A stretch of DNA of 64,000 nt from Erysipelotrichaceae bacterium. GTDB lineage: Bacteria; Bacillota_I; Bacilli_A; RFN20; DUOF01. The notes under the pieces were generated by a model. It did no database searches, had not been told where the DNA came from, and saw only the letters and a list, made by a program, of their open reading frames with translations. The number at the start of each line of letters is the position of its first letter. Positions within the stretch are counted from its first letter, which is position 1. Made by a program: the position numbers and the translations under genes. The stretch covers positions 55,662 through 119,661 of the forward strand of contig SVBH01000003.1 in the NCBI GenBank assembly GCA_015058985.1, given 5' to 3'. Positions 17,860 through 28,549 of this stretch are shown in pieces.

Positions 17860-18504
17860 ATGAATAAAAAAATATCAATCCTGTATATAGTAATCCTTTT
17901 TCTTTTAACATTAATTACTATCACTTTAAATTTAAACTGGTTAGATTACACCTCTGTTATTTTAGAAATTACGTGCATATTGCTATTAACCAAAAGAAAT
18001 TTTTTCTCAATTATAATCAAATTAATTTCCGACTTATTTTATGTCTATATTGCTTACAAAACTAAGTATTATGGTGATGCATCATTTTATTTATTTATCT
18101 CCACTCCAATAACTATTATATCTTATTTCAGTTGGAATAAAAATTTAGATGAAACAAAACTTGTAAAATCACGTTCTTTAACTATTAAAACAAAGTATTT
18201 ACTATGTTCTTTAACTTTAATAATAACAATTTTCTATGCTTATTTATTAAAGACATTAGGTGGCATAAACACAATTCTAGATGCTGGTTCCACAGTTAGC
18301 AGTCTATTTGCATACATATTTATGATGCTAAGATATCAGGAGCAATGGATAATGTGGATATTACAATATTTAATAACTATATTTATGTACGTTGCAGTAG
18401 GCAACTTCTTAATCACATTTATGTCTACATTCTGTTTATTATCATCTATCATTGGTTACAAAAATTGGAGAGAAAAAAACCAAATTTTCCACGCAAAAAA
18501 ATAA
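17860..18504 (+). CDS. pnuC: PnuC-like nicotinamide mononucleotide transporter
   Basis: Polytopic; NLNWLDYTSVILEI..YYGDASFYLFISTPITIISYFSWNKN. Confidence 0.72.
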   Translation: MNKKISILYIVILFLLTLITITLNLNWLDYTSVILEITCILLLTKRNFFSIIIKLISDLFYVYIAYKTKYYGDASFYLFISTPITIISYFSWNKNLDETKLVKSRSLTIKTKYLLCSLTLIITIFYAYLLKTLGGINTILDAGSTVSSLFAYIFMMLRYQEQWIMWILQYLITIFMYVAVGNFLITFMSTFCLLSSIIGYKNWREKNQIFHAKK

Positions 18505-18558
18505 TGATTTGCATTTTGATAAAGATATCTATATAATAGATATCGTAAGGTGATCGTT

Positions 18559-18978
18559 ATGAAAAATAAATTAGGTAAAATTTTAAGTATTTCTTTTATA
18601 GTCATTGGCTATTTAGCTTGTTTAAGTTGGTCAACAATTGAACTATACAAATATTATGGATGGTCCTCATTATCAAATAGTTCATTATTTATGACTATAT
18701 TTAGTACATATCAAAAATTCACTGCTAATGGTATTGCATGGTTCTATACATATTTTGTTACCTTTAGTCTAGTTCTAGCATTTGGATATTTTTCATACAA
18801 ATGCCTAAGAGAAAGAAAACTTGCATACTATAAAAATAATAGAGTTGAAATCAAAATTACAAAAGATGCTTCTTTCTACGACAAAGCATACGACGAATTC
18901 ACTCCAGTATCAGCATATAGTGATAGCAATTCAAAAATCGATTTAGAATCTAGATATGATTATTTAATGAACAAATAG
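18559..18978 (+). CDS. Conserved membrane protein, unknown function
   Basis: RBS aaggtgat; 2 TM segments. Confidence 0.6.
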   Translation: MKNKLGKILSISFIVIGYLACLSWSTIELYKYYGWSSLSNSSLFMTIFSTYQKFTANGIAWFYTYFVTFSLVLAFGYFSYKCLRERKLAYYKNNRVEIKITKDASFYDKAYDEFTPVSAYSDSNSKIDLESRYDYLMNK

Positions 18979-18995
18979 TTTAGGAGGAAACAATT

Positions 18996-19226
18996 ATGGA
19001 AATTAACAATAAAAAAGACTTTACATCATCATTAGTATTAACAGGAGTATGGGCAGTACTTGCTACCATCTTCTTCATCATTGGACCTTTATTCATTGGA
19101 GCAATGTTTGCTTGTTCTACAATTATTTCTGGTTACTATGTATTAACTTATTATTTAAGTACTAGAAAAGAACAAGTCGAAAAAGAAAATTACGAAGTTG
19201 TCGAAACTTTAGACATCGATCATTAA
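18996..19226 (+). CDS. Small membrane protein
   Basis: AGGAGG RBS, two TM segments. Confidence 0.65.
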   Translation: MEINNKKDFTSSLVLTGVWAVLATIFFIIGPLFIGAMFACSTIISGYYVLTYYLSTRKEQVEKENYEVVETLDIDH

Positions 19227-19234
19227 TAAAAGAT

Positions 19235-19257
19235 AGTAACGAAAGTTACTTTTTTTT
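19235..19257 (+). terminator. Rho-independent terminator
   Basis: agtaac-gaaa-gttact + T run. Confidence 0.8.
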
Positions 19258-19279
19258 ATATAAAAAAGATTTAGCAAAA

Positions 19280-19408
19280 CTAAATCTTTTTAAATACTTC
19301 TTTTATTATTTTTTTCCATTCTTCTTCAATGCCAACTTCTTGTCCATATCTAATTCTAATAGGAGCTAAAGTTGCAGGTAAATTATCAGGAGAATAATGT
19401 TTTTTCAT
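19280..19408 (-). CDS. 42-aa small protein, unknown
   Basis: MKKHYSPDNLPATLAPIRIRYGQEVGIEEEWKKIIKEVFKKI with AAGGGTGAT RBS; absent from ORF track. Confidence 0.5.
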   Translation of the reverse strand: MKKHYSPDNLPATLAPIRIRYGQEVGIEEEWKKIIKEVFKKI

Positions 19409-19471
19409 ATTATCACCCTTTTTTTTATTATAACAAATTGATTAAAAAAAAGGAAGATTACTTAAATCTTC

Positions 19472-20356
19472 CTATATTTTTCCAAATAAAGGACAACTCT
19501 CAATTAAATTATCCATGAAAGTATCTGCCATTAATTTATTAGCGTTATATCCACTTCCGGTTTTAAATGAAGAATACAATGTCAATAGTTCAGATAATTC
19601 ATATTTACTAGTTACAAAAGTTAGTAGATTATTTTTATTTCTAGTTGTAAAAATTGTTCCTAATAATTCATCCCTTGACCATTCAGATTTTGTTTCATCT
19701 CCTAAATTGTCTAAGACTAAAACAGGGACTTCATATAAAGAATTTAATAAGTCTTCATACGCTGATTTTTCTTTGTTAAATAACATTTGTTTAGAATCTT
19801 TTACCAATTTTTTGGTATCCACAAAAGCCACTCTAACACCATTTTTTGCAAATTCATTAGTTAAAGCCGCCATTGCATAAGTTTTTCCACTTCCAGATTT
19901 CCCAATTAAGGTAAATCCTTTTTGCTCATTATTATTTAAATAAGAAAACATTTTTACTACAAGTTTGCCTAAATTTCCAGTTGTTCTAATATTAAATAAA
20001 CTTGCATCATCAAAGATTCCACTGAAATCTTTGATTACATATTTACTATTCTTGTAGAAAAGTTCACAAGGTTTATAGTTTTGAACTAATTCTCCTTCTT
20101 TTCTTTCAATATAAGGAACTACTCCTTTAAACTCATTTTGACACTTATTGATTCCTTTGCAATTTTTACAAACTTGCAAAGTATCATGAAAAGAAACTAA
20201 CCATCCTAAATAGCGATCAATTTCTTCTTGACTCATTTTTAAATCTTGAACGATTTTTAAAATATCAGGATCAGATAAAAGTTCATCTGCAATAGAACTT
20301 TTCATTTTATCTAATTTTTTAGAATTCAAATTCCATGAAAAATTAACTTTATTCAT
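19472..20356 (-). CDS. dnaI: Primosomal protein DnaI (helicase loader)
   Basis: Cys-rich N-terminal region (CKNCKGINKC), AAA+ GKSGSGKTYAM, VPVLVLDNLG. Confidence 0.88.
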   Translation of the reverse strand: MNKVNFSWNLNSKKLDKMKSSIADELLSDPDILKIVQDLKMSQEEIDRYLGWLVSFHDTLQVCKNCKGINKCQNEFKGVVPYIERKEGELVQNYKPCELFYKNSKYVIKDFSGIFDDASLFNIRTTGNLGKLVVKMFSYLNNNEQKGFTLIGKSGSGKTYAMAALTNEFAKNGVRVAFVDTKKLVKDSKQMLFNKEKSAYEDLLNSLYEVPVLVLDNLGDETKSEWSRDELLGTIFTTRNKNNLLTFVTSKYELSELLTLYSSFKTGSGYNANKLMADTFMDNLIESCPLFGKI

Positions 20357-21626
20357 TATTCTTCTCCTTTCGTTTTGCTGCATACTCTTGTCTTAATCTC
20401 TCTATTTCTTGCATTGTATCAGCATTATCTTCCACGAAAGCATCTTTGCTATATTTTTCAAGTTCTTTTTGCTTATTATCAATTTTCTTACCTTTATTTT
20501 TTAAATATTCGCTTGCCTCTATTGCATCACCAATTCCACTTCTTAGTAAATCACTAGCAATAGTTAAGACATAATTTTTAGGTAAACTATTATCTTTCTT
20601 AAGTAAAACAAAATCCAACAAGACATTGATGACTGGGTTAGGCAAGGATGTTTGTCTTTTAATTTCATCAATTAAATTCATATCAGTTTGAGTAGGAGGT
20701 ATATCATTTTGTCTAAATTGTAAAAATTCATATGGTGACATTTCTTCCCACATTTCTTTTTTTGTTCTATTTTTAGGTTGTTTTTCAACATATTCACTCA
20801 TCATTTTTAAGTTATTATCGATAAGTCTTCTATTGTTATAACACTTATCTTTAAATTTCATTAAGTCAACATATTGTCTTAAACCATTTGAATGAATACA
20901 AGTTTGTAAAATATCAGAAATTTCTTCTTCATTAAGTCCATATAAAGAAACCATCATATCTATAGTATTAATTAATTCTTCATTTAAAATTTCACTTTTG
21001 ATTTGTCTGTTTTGCAAACAAATTTTGAAAATTGCAATATCAAAAGAAGAATTGATTTTTACAGTTTTCTTTTTTAAATCGACTAAATCAGAACTTAAAA
21101 CATCCTTCAGTGAATCAGTATCATCTAAATTGATTTTAAATATATCATTGAATCCTACACTAATGTCTACTTTATGACCTTCAATATGATTATTCATTGT
21201 AAAATAGTCTTTAGTACTTTTGTATGTTTTTGCATCTAGTCTTTGTTTTAATAATGTTCCATATAAAACATGACTTAAAAATTTATCAGCACTTAAAGGA
21301 GCATATATTTCATAATAATAAAAAGAGGTCTTTGTTTCTGTAGTAGAAAAATATGTTTTAAGTAACCCTAAAGCTTCAAGAGTTTTACGATCTTTTTCAA
21401 ATTCTTTTATCGTGCATTGCATTACTTCAAAAAGCCTCTGATGAGTTGCTATATCAGATAAATATCTATCTTTTGCCTCAGTAAGAAGTGTGAAATACAT
21501 TGCTAAAGCACTGCTACCACATAAAGGTTGGTATAAGCGAGTTAAAACAATACGATCATAGTCAGTAATATAGCTTGCTAATCGTATAATATATTTATCA
21601 TACGAAACTAATTTTCTTTGCTCCAT
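20349..21626 (-). CDS. dnaB: Replication initiation/membrane attachment protein (DnaB/DnaD-like)
   Basis: Adjacent to dnaI; LTRLYQPLCGSSALAMYFTLLTEA; KEMWEEMSPYEFLQ. Confidence 0.85.
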   Translation of the reverse strand: MEQRKLVSYDKYIIRLASYITDYDRIVLTRLYQPLCGSSALAMYFTLLTEAKDRYLSDIATHQRLFEVMQCTIKEFEKDRKTLEALGLLKTYFSTTETKTSFYYYEIYAPLSADKFLSHVLYGTLLKQRLDAKTYKSTKDYFTMNNHIEGHKVDISVGFNDIFKINLDDTDSLKDVLSSDLVDLKKKTVKINSSFDIAIFKICLQNRQIKSEILNEELINTIDMMVSLYGLNEEEISDILQTCIHSNGLRQYVDLMKFKDKCYNNRRLIDNNLKMMSEYVEKQPKNRTKKEMWEEMSPYEFLQFRQNDIPPTQTDMNLIDEIKRQTSLPNPVINVLLDFVLLKKDNSLPKNYVLTIASDLLRSGIGDAIEASEYLKNKGKKIDNKQKELEKYSKDAFVEDNADTMQEIERLRQEYAAKRKEKNNE

Positions 21627-21681
21627 CTAAAACACCTCAAACTTCCTTTTTGATTATACATTTTTATTTAATATAAATAAA

Positions 21682-22530
21682 CTACTTTTGACAAAAGGTG
21701 CAAAAACAAGTTCCACGACCCTTTAATTTTATTTTGGTAATAGGATTACCACATTTAGAACATGGTTCTCCTTTTCTTCCATATACCAGTAATTTCGTTT
21801 GAAAAAGACCATCTACCCCATTTCCACTATGATAACTTTTGATGGTAGAACCTCCATCTTGAATTGCATCTAGTAAAGTACTTCTAGCTACTTTTATTAA
21901 ATTCTCTACTTCTTTTTTAGTTAAAGATGATGCATCCTTAGTAGGTAAGAAACCACATTTAAAACAAATTTCATCTGCATAAATATTTCCAATTCCAGAC
22001 ATTACACTTTGATCTAACAACACTTCCTTAATAGGATTTTTCTTCCTTTGCAAAACATTAAACAATTCATCTACTTCCATATCAAAAGGTTCTTTTCCTA
22101 CTCCTAGTAAAGAAATATTAAATTTATTTTTATCATAAAGATGCATTTTACCAAACTTTCTAACGTCATGATAAAGAAGCAAATCATTATTATCTAATTC
22201 TAAAATAACATGGGTATGTTTTCTTATTTTAGACAGATCTTCTTTACCTTCATATTTAAAATTAATCTTACCATCTTTATTGATTCCCTTTTCTTTCTTA
22301 GCATAATAATATTTTCCTTCCATCCTTAAATGAGAGGTTAAAACATAATTATCCAAGACAAACATCAAATTCTTACCGTATCTAGTTACATCTAAAATGG
22401 TTTCTCCTTTAATACAAGTTAAGTCCTCAATAATTCCTAAATGATAAATATAGGCATTAGTTATCTTTTTATCTTTAACCCAACTAAGCAATACTTTTTT
22501 AACAGTTTCTACCTCTGGTAACTCTGGCAT
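21682..22530 (-). CDS. mutM: Formamidopyrimidine-DNA glycosylase
   Basis: MPELPEVETV; zinc finger CSKCGNPITKIKLKGRGTCFCTFCQK. Confidence 0.96.
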   Translation of the reverse strand: MPELPEVETVKKVLLSWVKDKKITNAYIYHLGIIEDLTCIKGETILDVTRYGKNLMFVLDNYVLTSHLRMEGKYYYAKKEKGINKDGKINFKYEGKEDLSKIRKHTHVILELDNNDLLLYHDVRKFGKMHLYDKNKFNISLLGVGKEPFDMEVDELFNVLQRKKNPIKEVLLDQSVMSGIGNIYADEICFKCGFLPTKDASSLTKKEVENLIKVARSTLLDAIQDGGSTIKSYHSGNGVDGLFQTKLLVYGRKGEPCSKCGNPITKIKLKGRGTCFCTFCQK

Positions 22531-22538
22531 AATTTCAC

Positions 22539-25106
22539 CTACTTCGTATTAAACCAGTTAGAGCCATAACCATACTCTACTTTTAAATCAACCTCTAATT
22601 CTAAAGCATTTTCCATTTCTTTACTAATAAGAGGAATGACAATATCTAACTCATCTTTTGGTACTTCAAATATAAGTTCATCGTGTACTTGCATAATCAT
22701 TTTTGTTTTAAGCTGCTTTTCTTTTAACATTTTATAAACTCTAATCATTGCAATCTTAATAATATCTGCGGCTGTTCCTTGAATTGGGGTATTCATTGCT
22801 ACTCTTTTACCAAATTCTCTTATCATATATGTTGGAGAACTTAATTCTTCAACAAATCTTTTTCGATTCAATAAAGTAGTTACATATCCATCTTTTTTAG
22901 CCTGTTCTACAATATCTTCCATATATTTCTTTATACCAGGAAATGATTCTAAATACTTTTCTATAAACATTTTAGCTTCTTTTGGAGCAATTCCTATTTG
23001 TTCAGAAAGTCCCCAGTCTGAAATACCATAAACAATGCCAAAATTGATGGCTTTCGCACTTCTTCTTTCATTAGATGTTACTTCATCTGGGTTAATTCCA
23101 AAGACATTAGCAGCGGTATTAGTATGAATATCAATACCATGCTTGAAAGCATTAATCATATTTTCATCTTTTGCAATGCTTGCTAAAACTCTAAGTTCTA
23201 CTTGAGAATAATCTAAACTCAAGAAAACATTATCATCACTTTTTGTTACAAAAGCTTTTCTAACTTCTTTTCCTACTTCATCTCTAACAGAAATATTTTG
23301 TAAGTTAGGTTCACTGGAAGATAGTCTTCCTGTTAGAGTTAATGTTTGATTATAAATAGTATGAACTAAGCCATTATCATTAACATAAGGAATTAATCCA
23401 TCTGTATAAGTAGATACAATCTTAGAGTACTTACGATATTCTAAAATCAAAGGTATCACAGGATGAAAATTTTCTATCTTCTTCAATTCTTCACTTGAGG
23501 TACTCCTTTTTTTATTATGAGGTAAACCTAAATCATCAAATAAGATGTCTCCTACTTGTTTAGGAGAAGAAATATTAATTTTCCTTCCAATTAAATCATA
23601 AATTCTATTCTCTATATCACTAATAATATCTTTATATTTATTGCCAAGTTCAATTAAAATATTTTTATTTACTTTAACACCTTGTTTTTCCATTTTTGCT
23701 AAAACAAAAACCAAAGGCATTTCTATTTGATAGAATAATTCTAATTGCTCATTTTCTTTTAATAATTCAAGCAATTTATCTTTTGTTTTAAAAACATAAT
23801 TAGCCATTAAACAATAATGCTTTTTGACTTCTTCTTCACTAGATTTTTTATCAATTACAGGCAAATAATAACCACATTTATTGAATACTCGACCTTTTTC
23901 TTTATTCAAGCTAGGATCAATCAAATAAGAAGCTACTGAGCAATCATAAGTAAAACCATCCACTCTAATTCCATATTTTACTAAACTATTGATAAACTCT
24001 TTAGCATCATATCCAAATTTTTCTTTTTGTTTATCTTTTAAAAACTCTACAAACTTATCATCTTGCAAAGCAAAAGAATCTAAATAAACTGATTTAAATC
24101 CATCACTAATAGCGAAACCTAAGACATTAGCCTTATGATAATTTGGATTATCTAAATGAACAACCAATGAAACACTTCTATCAAACATTTCATAAGGAAC
24201 TTTACCACTTAAATCAATGTTTGTCTCATCATCTTTTTGTTCTATTCTTTTAACAAAACTATGCATATCATATTTTTTAAAGAACTCATTTAGTTTTTCA
24301 CTTATTCCATATTTGTTGTCTAAATCATAAACACCAAAAGGTAAAGATACATCTTTATAAATCGTAGCAATTTTTTTAGATAAAAAAGCCATCTCTTTAT
24401 CTTTTTCTAATTTGTCATGCAAGGCGCCTTTAATAGAATCAAGGTTTTCATAAATTCCCTCGACCGTTTTATATTCTACTAGTAATTTAATCGCAGTTTT
24501 CTCTCCTATTCCATTAACACCAGGAATATTATCACTTGGATCTCCCATAAGCCCTTTTAAATCAGGAATTTGGGAAGGAGAAATACTATATTTTTCCATC
24601 AAAGCTTCAGGAGTCATTCGTTCAATCTCTGTAACACCTTTTCTTGTCATACAAACTGTTACATTATCGTCAATTACTTGCAATAAATCCTTATCAGAAG
24701 AATAGACTTCTACTTCTAATCCTTGTTCGCTTCCAATTCGAGCCATTGTCGCAATAATATCATCTGCCTCGTATCCTGCAATTTCAAATCTTTTGATATT
24801 TGCTAAATCCAAATATTCCCTAACGATAGGAAATTGGACTAGTAATTCTTCTGGCACATCTTTTCTACCTGCTTTATAAACATTAAATTCTTGATGTCTA
24901 AAAGTCTTCTTATCAGTATCAAAAGCAACCATCACATAATCGGGTTTAGAAGAGTCCATAAGTTTTTTTATAACATTAATAAAACCATAGACAGCATTAG
25001 TAGGAATACCTTCATGATTTCTCATGATATTAGCCCCTTGATAAGCTGTTGCATAATATGTTTTAAATAACATGGAATTTCCATCTATTAAGACTAATTT
25101 TTTCAT
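22539..25106 (-). CDS. polA: DNA polymerase I
   Basis: MKKLVLIDGNSMLF; LSLDYSQVELRVLASIAKD; MQVHDELIFEVP. Confidence 0.96.
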   Translation of the reverse strand: MKKLVLIDGNSMLFKTYYATAYQGANIMRNHEGIPTNAVYGFINVIKKLMDSSKPDYVMVAFDTDKKTFRHQEFNVYKAGRKDVPEELLVQFPIVREYLDLANIKRFEIAGYEADDIIATMARIGSEQGLEVEVYSSDKDLLQVIDDNVTVCMTRKGVTEIERMTPEALMEKYSISPSQIPDLKGLMGDPSDNIPGVNGIGEKTAIKLLVEYKTVEGIYENLDSIKGALHDKLEKDKEMAFLSKKIATIYKDVSLPFGVYDLDNKYGISEKLNEFFKKYDMHSFVKRIEQKDDETNIDLSGKVPYEMFDRSVSLVVHLDNPNYHKANVLGFAISDGFKSVYLDSFALQDDKFVEFLKDKQKEKFGYDAKEFINSLVKYGIRVDGFTYDCSVASYLIDPSLNKEKGRVFNKCGYYLPVIDKKSSEEEVKKHYCLMANYVFKTKDKLLELLKENEQLELFYQIEMPLVFVLAKMEKQGVKVNKNILIELGNKYKDIISDIENRIYDLIGRKINISSPKQVGDILFDDLGLPHNKKRSTSSEELKKIENFHPVIPLILEYRKYSKIVSTYTDGLIPYVNDNGLVHTIYNQTLTLTGRLSSSEPNLQNISVRDEVGKEVRKAFVTKSDDNVFLSLDYSQVELRVLASIAKDENMINAFKHGIDIHTNTAANVFGINPDEVTSNERRSAKAINFGIVYGISDWGLSEQIGIAPKEAKMFIEKYLESFPGIKKYMEDIVEQAKKDGYVTTLLNRKRFVEELSSPTYMIREFGKRVAMNTPIQGTAADIIKIAMIRVYKMLKEKQLKTKMIMQVHDELIFEVPKDELDIVIPLISKEMENALELEVDLKVEYGYGSNWFNTK

Positions 25107-25107
25107 T

Positions 25108-28100
25108 CTACTTCCTCCTGATTCTTTTAGCATTATCAATAATCATTGTAACTCTTTCTCTAACTTCTACTTTACCTACAATATAAGCGTAATCCCCTAC
25201 ATCTAGTTCTTTAATTAAATTCTCATAAGATGAGGCAAATAAAGTCAAATCAATATCACCTGATTCATCACTAGCTTTAATTAAAGCCATAACATTTCCT
25301 TTACGATCTTTCATCGTTTTAATACTTCTAATCATAACAGCTATCTTTGCAGTTTTACCGTCTTGTAAATTTGCTACTAAGCTATATTCATTTTTAGTTA
25401 AGTTCTCTCTATCTTTTTCCAAAGGGAAACCACTTAAATAACTACCTGTTACTTCTTTTTCTTTTTCTAAATCATTTTCTTCATTCACTACTTTTAATAA
25501 AGGTCTACTTGCTAAATCATAATCAATTAAGTATTGATCTTTATTAATAATCACAACTCTAGAAGCATAAGACATTACTACTTCAATACTTGCAATCATA
25601 CTTGCTCTATTTAATCCAAATTCATCTAAAGCTCCTGCATAAATTAAAGCTTCTAAATGTTTATCTGTTAAACCTCTTGGTTTCATTCTAACCACAAAAT
25701 CAATGTAATCCTTAAAGGGATTTACATTCTCCTTAATTATTTCATTTACAATATTAGAATTAACTCCTTTGATTTGATTTAAAGCAAACCTAATATATTC
25801 ACCTTCATTATAAAAACCTACTTTTTTAGAATTTACCGAAGGAGAAATAACTTTAACTCCCAATTTTTTGGTTTCTACTAAATATTCAAAAAATTTATCA
25901 TTCATTGAAATTCCTGCAAAATTATTCATTAAGCAAGAGAAGAAAACACTTGGGTAATAAAGTTTAAAATACATCATCCAACATGCAATATAAGAATAAG
26001 CGACAGTATGGGCCTTATTAAATCCATATCCCGCAAATTTAGCGAGCATGTTGAATACTTTATTTAACAAATCAACATTCTTACCATTCTTAATTCCACC
26101 TTCAATAAAGTCCTTTTTAACTTCCTCTAACTTTGAAGAATCTTTCTTACTAATAATCCTTCTAAAAATATCAGCCTCACCATAACTAAATAAAGCCATT
26201 TTTCGGCAAATCTCAAGCACTTGTTCTTGGTAGATAATAATTCCTTGCGTTGAACGCAAAATCTCCTCTAAACAAGAATCAGGATACTTTATTGGCTCAT
26301 TACTATTCTTTCTTTCTGCATAAGTAGGAATAAAATCTCTTGGTCCCGGTCTAAAAAGGGCAATCGTTGCACAAACATCATCAAAACAAGTAGGTTTGAT
26401 AGTGAGTAATGCCTTTCTCATTCCAGAACTTTCAAGTTGGAAAATGCCAGATAACAAATTCTCATTCATTCCTATATATAATCTTTCATCACCTAAATCA
26501 ATATCATGTAATTTAAAATTAGGATTAGTCTTATGAATAACATGTAAGCAATCATTAATAATGGTGATATTTTTCAAACCTAAAAGATCCATTTTAAATA
26601 AACCTAATTCTTCCAAATATTCATGTTCAAACTCACATATATAACCTATCTCATTAACTACTACAGGAACATAATTTTCTAATGATTTATCAGAAATAAT
26701 TACACCTGCCGCATGAAGCGACATTTGTCTTGGTAACCCCTCTAATTTTCTTGCTAATTCAAATATTTGTTGATATTGCTTATTTGAAGAAACAAACTCT
26801 TTGAATTCAGGACTATATTCAAAAATATTTTCTGTTGAAATATCTCTTAAAGTAGGAATCTTTTTTGAAAATACATTCATCGTCGAACTACTAGTTCCAA
26901 GCACTCTACATACATCTCTTATTGCTTGCTTAATTCCCATAGTTTGGAAAGTTGCAATACTAGCTACATGATTTACTCCCCACCTATTTTTTAGATACTC
27001 AATAACTTCATCCCTTCTTCTATCTTCAAAGTCAATATCGATATCAGGCATACTAGTTCTACCTGGATTTAAAAATCTTTCAAAATACAAATCATATTTA
27101 ATAGGGTCTATATCAGTAATACCTAAAACATAAGCTACTAAAGAGCCACCCGCACTGCCTCTACCAGGTCCAACAATAATATCATTACTTTTAGCAAACT
27201 TAACATAATCATACACTACTAAAAAATAGTCATTATACCCCATTTTATCAATAATAGATAATTCATATTCTAAACGATCTTTATACTCTTTATTTATCTT
27301 TCCATTTAATCTTTTAGATAATCCCTTTAAAGCTAAACTATTTAAAAACTCTTTACTATTTTCACAATATTTAATCATTTTAATAGAACTAGAAAATTCA
27401 TATTTAGTAACTAAAGATGCTACCTTATGAGTATTATCAATTTCTTCTTGTAAGAAAAGTTTTGCCATTTCAGCTTCTGACTTTAAATATCTTTGGCTAA
27501 AATCTGTTTTAACTTCACTTATTAATTTATTATCTTTAATAGCTTTTAAAACAGATAAAGTTTCATTATCTTTTTCTAAAGAATTAACTTCATTTAAAGC
27601 TAATAATGTTACCCCTGTTTTTAGATTTCTTATTGTTTTAACATCTTCCAAATCAATTTTATTATATGCTTCAAGTCCAATATATAAAAGTTTGATATTT
27701 TCCTTTAAAAATTCGATTTCTTTAATAGCAACCTCTAATTCATCTTTATGAATAGCATTACCAAAATAACTTCTTGTGCTAGGAATAATAAAAGCAATAT
27801 CATCTTGATACTCAAAAAGTTTTTCCATCGTTAAATCCCTATTAAGAAGTGGTGTTATTTTAAGTAAGTTATAATAACCATTGGTATTTAAAGCTATAAG
27901 AATTACTTTATATTCAGCATCATATTTAAAAACAGAAACTTCCATTCCTATGATAGGTTTTAAGTTACTCTTTTCACATTTTTTAATAAACTCCATAACA
28001 CCACACATGTTATTTATGTCTGTTAAAACTGCACTGTCTTCATGTTTTTTTACAAGTCTTTCTAAATAAGAATCTATTCTAATAGTAGAAGAAAGGAAAG

Positions 28101-28131
28101 AATAACAACTATGTACATTTAAATGAATCAT
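25108..28131 (-). CDS. dnaE: DNA polymerase III alpha subunit
   Basis: PHP domain start; GPGRGSAGGSLVAYVLGITDIDP; PDIDIDFEDRRRDEVIEYL. Confidence 0.95.
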   Translation of the reverse strand: MIHLNVHSCYSFLSSTIRIDSYLERLVKKHEDSAVLTDINNMCGVMEFIKKCEKSNLKPIIGMEVSVFKYDAEYKVILIALNTNGYYNLLKITPLLNRDLTMEKLFEYQDDIAFIIPSTRSYFGNAIHKDELEVAIKEIEFLKENIKLLYIGLEAYNKIDLEDVKTIRNLKTGVTLLALNEVNSLEKDNETLSVLKAIKDNKLISEVKTDFSQRYLKSEAEMAKLFLQEEIDNTHKVASLVTKYEFSSSIKMIKYCENSKEFLNSLALKGLSKRLNGKINKEYKDRLEYELSIIDKMGYNDYFLVVYDYVKFAKSNDIIVGPGRGSAGGSLVAYVLGITDIDPIKYDLYFERFLNPGRTSMPDIDIDFEDRRRDEVIEYLKNRWGVNHVASIATFQTMGIKQAIRDVCRVLGTSSSTMNVFSKKIPTLRDISTENIFEYSPEFKEFVSSNKQYQQIFELARKLEGLPRQMSLHAAGVIISDKSLENYVPVVVNEIGYICEFEHEYLEELGLFKMDLLGLKNITIINDCLHVIHKTNPNFKLHDIDLGDERLYIGMNENLLSGIFQLESSGMRKALLTIKPTCFDDVCATIALFRPGPRDFIPTYAERKNSNEPIKYPDSCLEEILRSTQGIIIYQEQVLEICRKMALFSYGEADIFRRIISKKDSSKLEEVKKDFIEGGIKNGKNVDLLNKVFNMLAKFAGYGFNKAHTVAYSYIACWMMYFKLYYPSVFFSCLMNNFAGISMNDKFFEYLVETKKLGVKVISPSVNSKKVGFYNEGEYIRFALNQIKGVNSNIVNEIIKENVNPFKDYIDFVVRMKPRGLTDKHLEALIYAGALDEFGLNRASMIASIEVVMSYASRVVIINKDQYLIDYDLASRPLLKVVNEENDLEKEKEVTGSYLSGFPLEKDRENLTKNEYSLVANLQDGKTAKIAVMIRSIKTMKDRKGNVMALIKASDESGDIDLTLFASSYENLIKELDVGDYAYIVGKVEVRERVTMIIDNAKRIRRK

Positions 28132-28238
28132 TTCTCTTCCTCCTTATACCTTTTTTATATTTTATCAAATATAAAATAAAAGTGTTAGGGAAACCTACTT
28201 TTTATCTAAAATTGAAATAAAGATGAGACAAAATTGGA

Positions 28239-28267
28239 ACCAATTTATATTTCAATTATTATATAAT
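28239..28267 (+). promoter_or_regulatory. Promoter of small-toxin cassette 1
   Basis: ACCAAT-N17-TATAAT; same spacing in cassettes at 48703 and 49027. Confidence 0.55.
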
Positions 28268-28368
28268 TAAAAAGCCAGTAGAATGACTATTCTTACTGGT
28301 AATAGAGGATAAGGACTTTAATACTATTGCTAGTAGAGAATAGAATTCTATTTGGCTAGAAAGGTATT

Positions 28369-28470
28369 ATGTTCATTATGTTAGAAATAATATTTGAAAT
28401 TATCATATTAACTTTAACTTGTTATCTACTTAGTATCATTTACTTGATATTAAAAAAAGATAGCAAGTAA
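28369..28470 (+). CDS. 33-aa hydrophobic peptide, candidate type I toxin (cassette 1)
   Basis: MFIMLEIIFEIIILTLTCYLLSIIYLILKKDSK; homologous to peptide at 49162; internal ATG at 28378 is an alternative start. Confidence 0.7.
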   Translation: MFIMLEIIFEIIILTLTCYLLSIIYLILKKDSK

Positions 28471-28537
28471 CTTTTCACCAACAGTAGTCCCTTATCTATC
28501 TATATTTATTATAAACAACAATCACTTATTTTGTAAA
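28452..28537 (-). ncRNA. Candidate antisense antitoxin RNA (cassette 1)
   Basis: minus-strand TTTACA (28532-28537)-N18-TATAAT (28508-28513); transcript would end at T run opposite A7 28452-28458 after a GATAG..CTATC hairpin. Confidence 0.55.
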
Positions 28538-28549
28538 TACAATGAGGCA

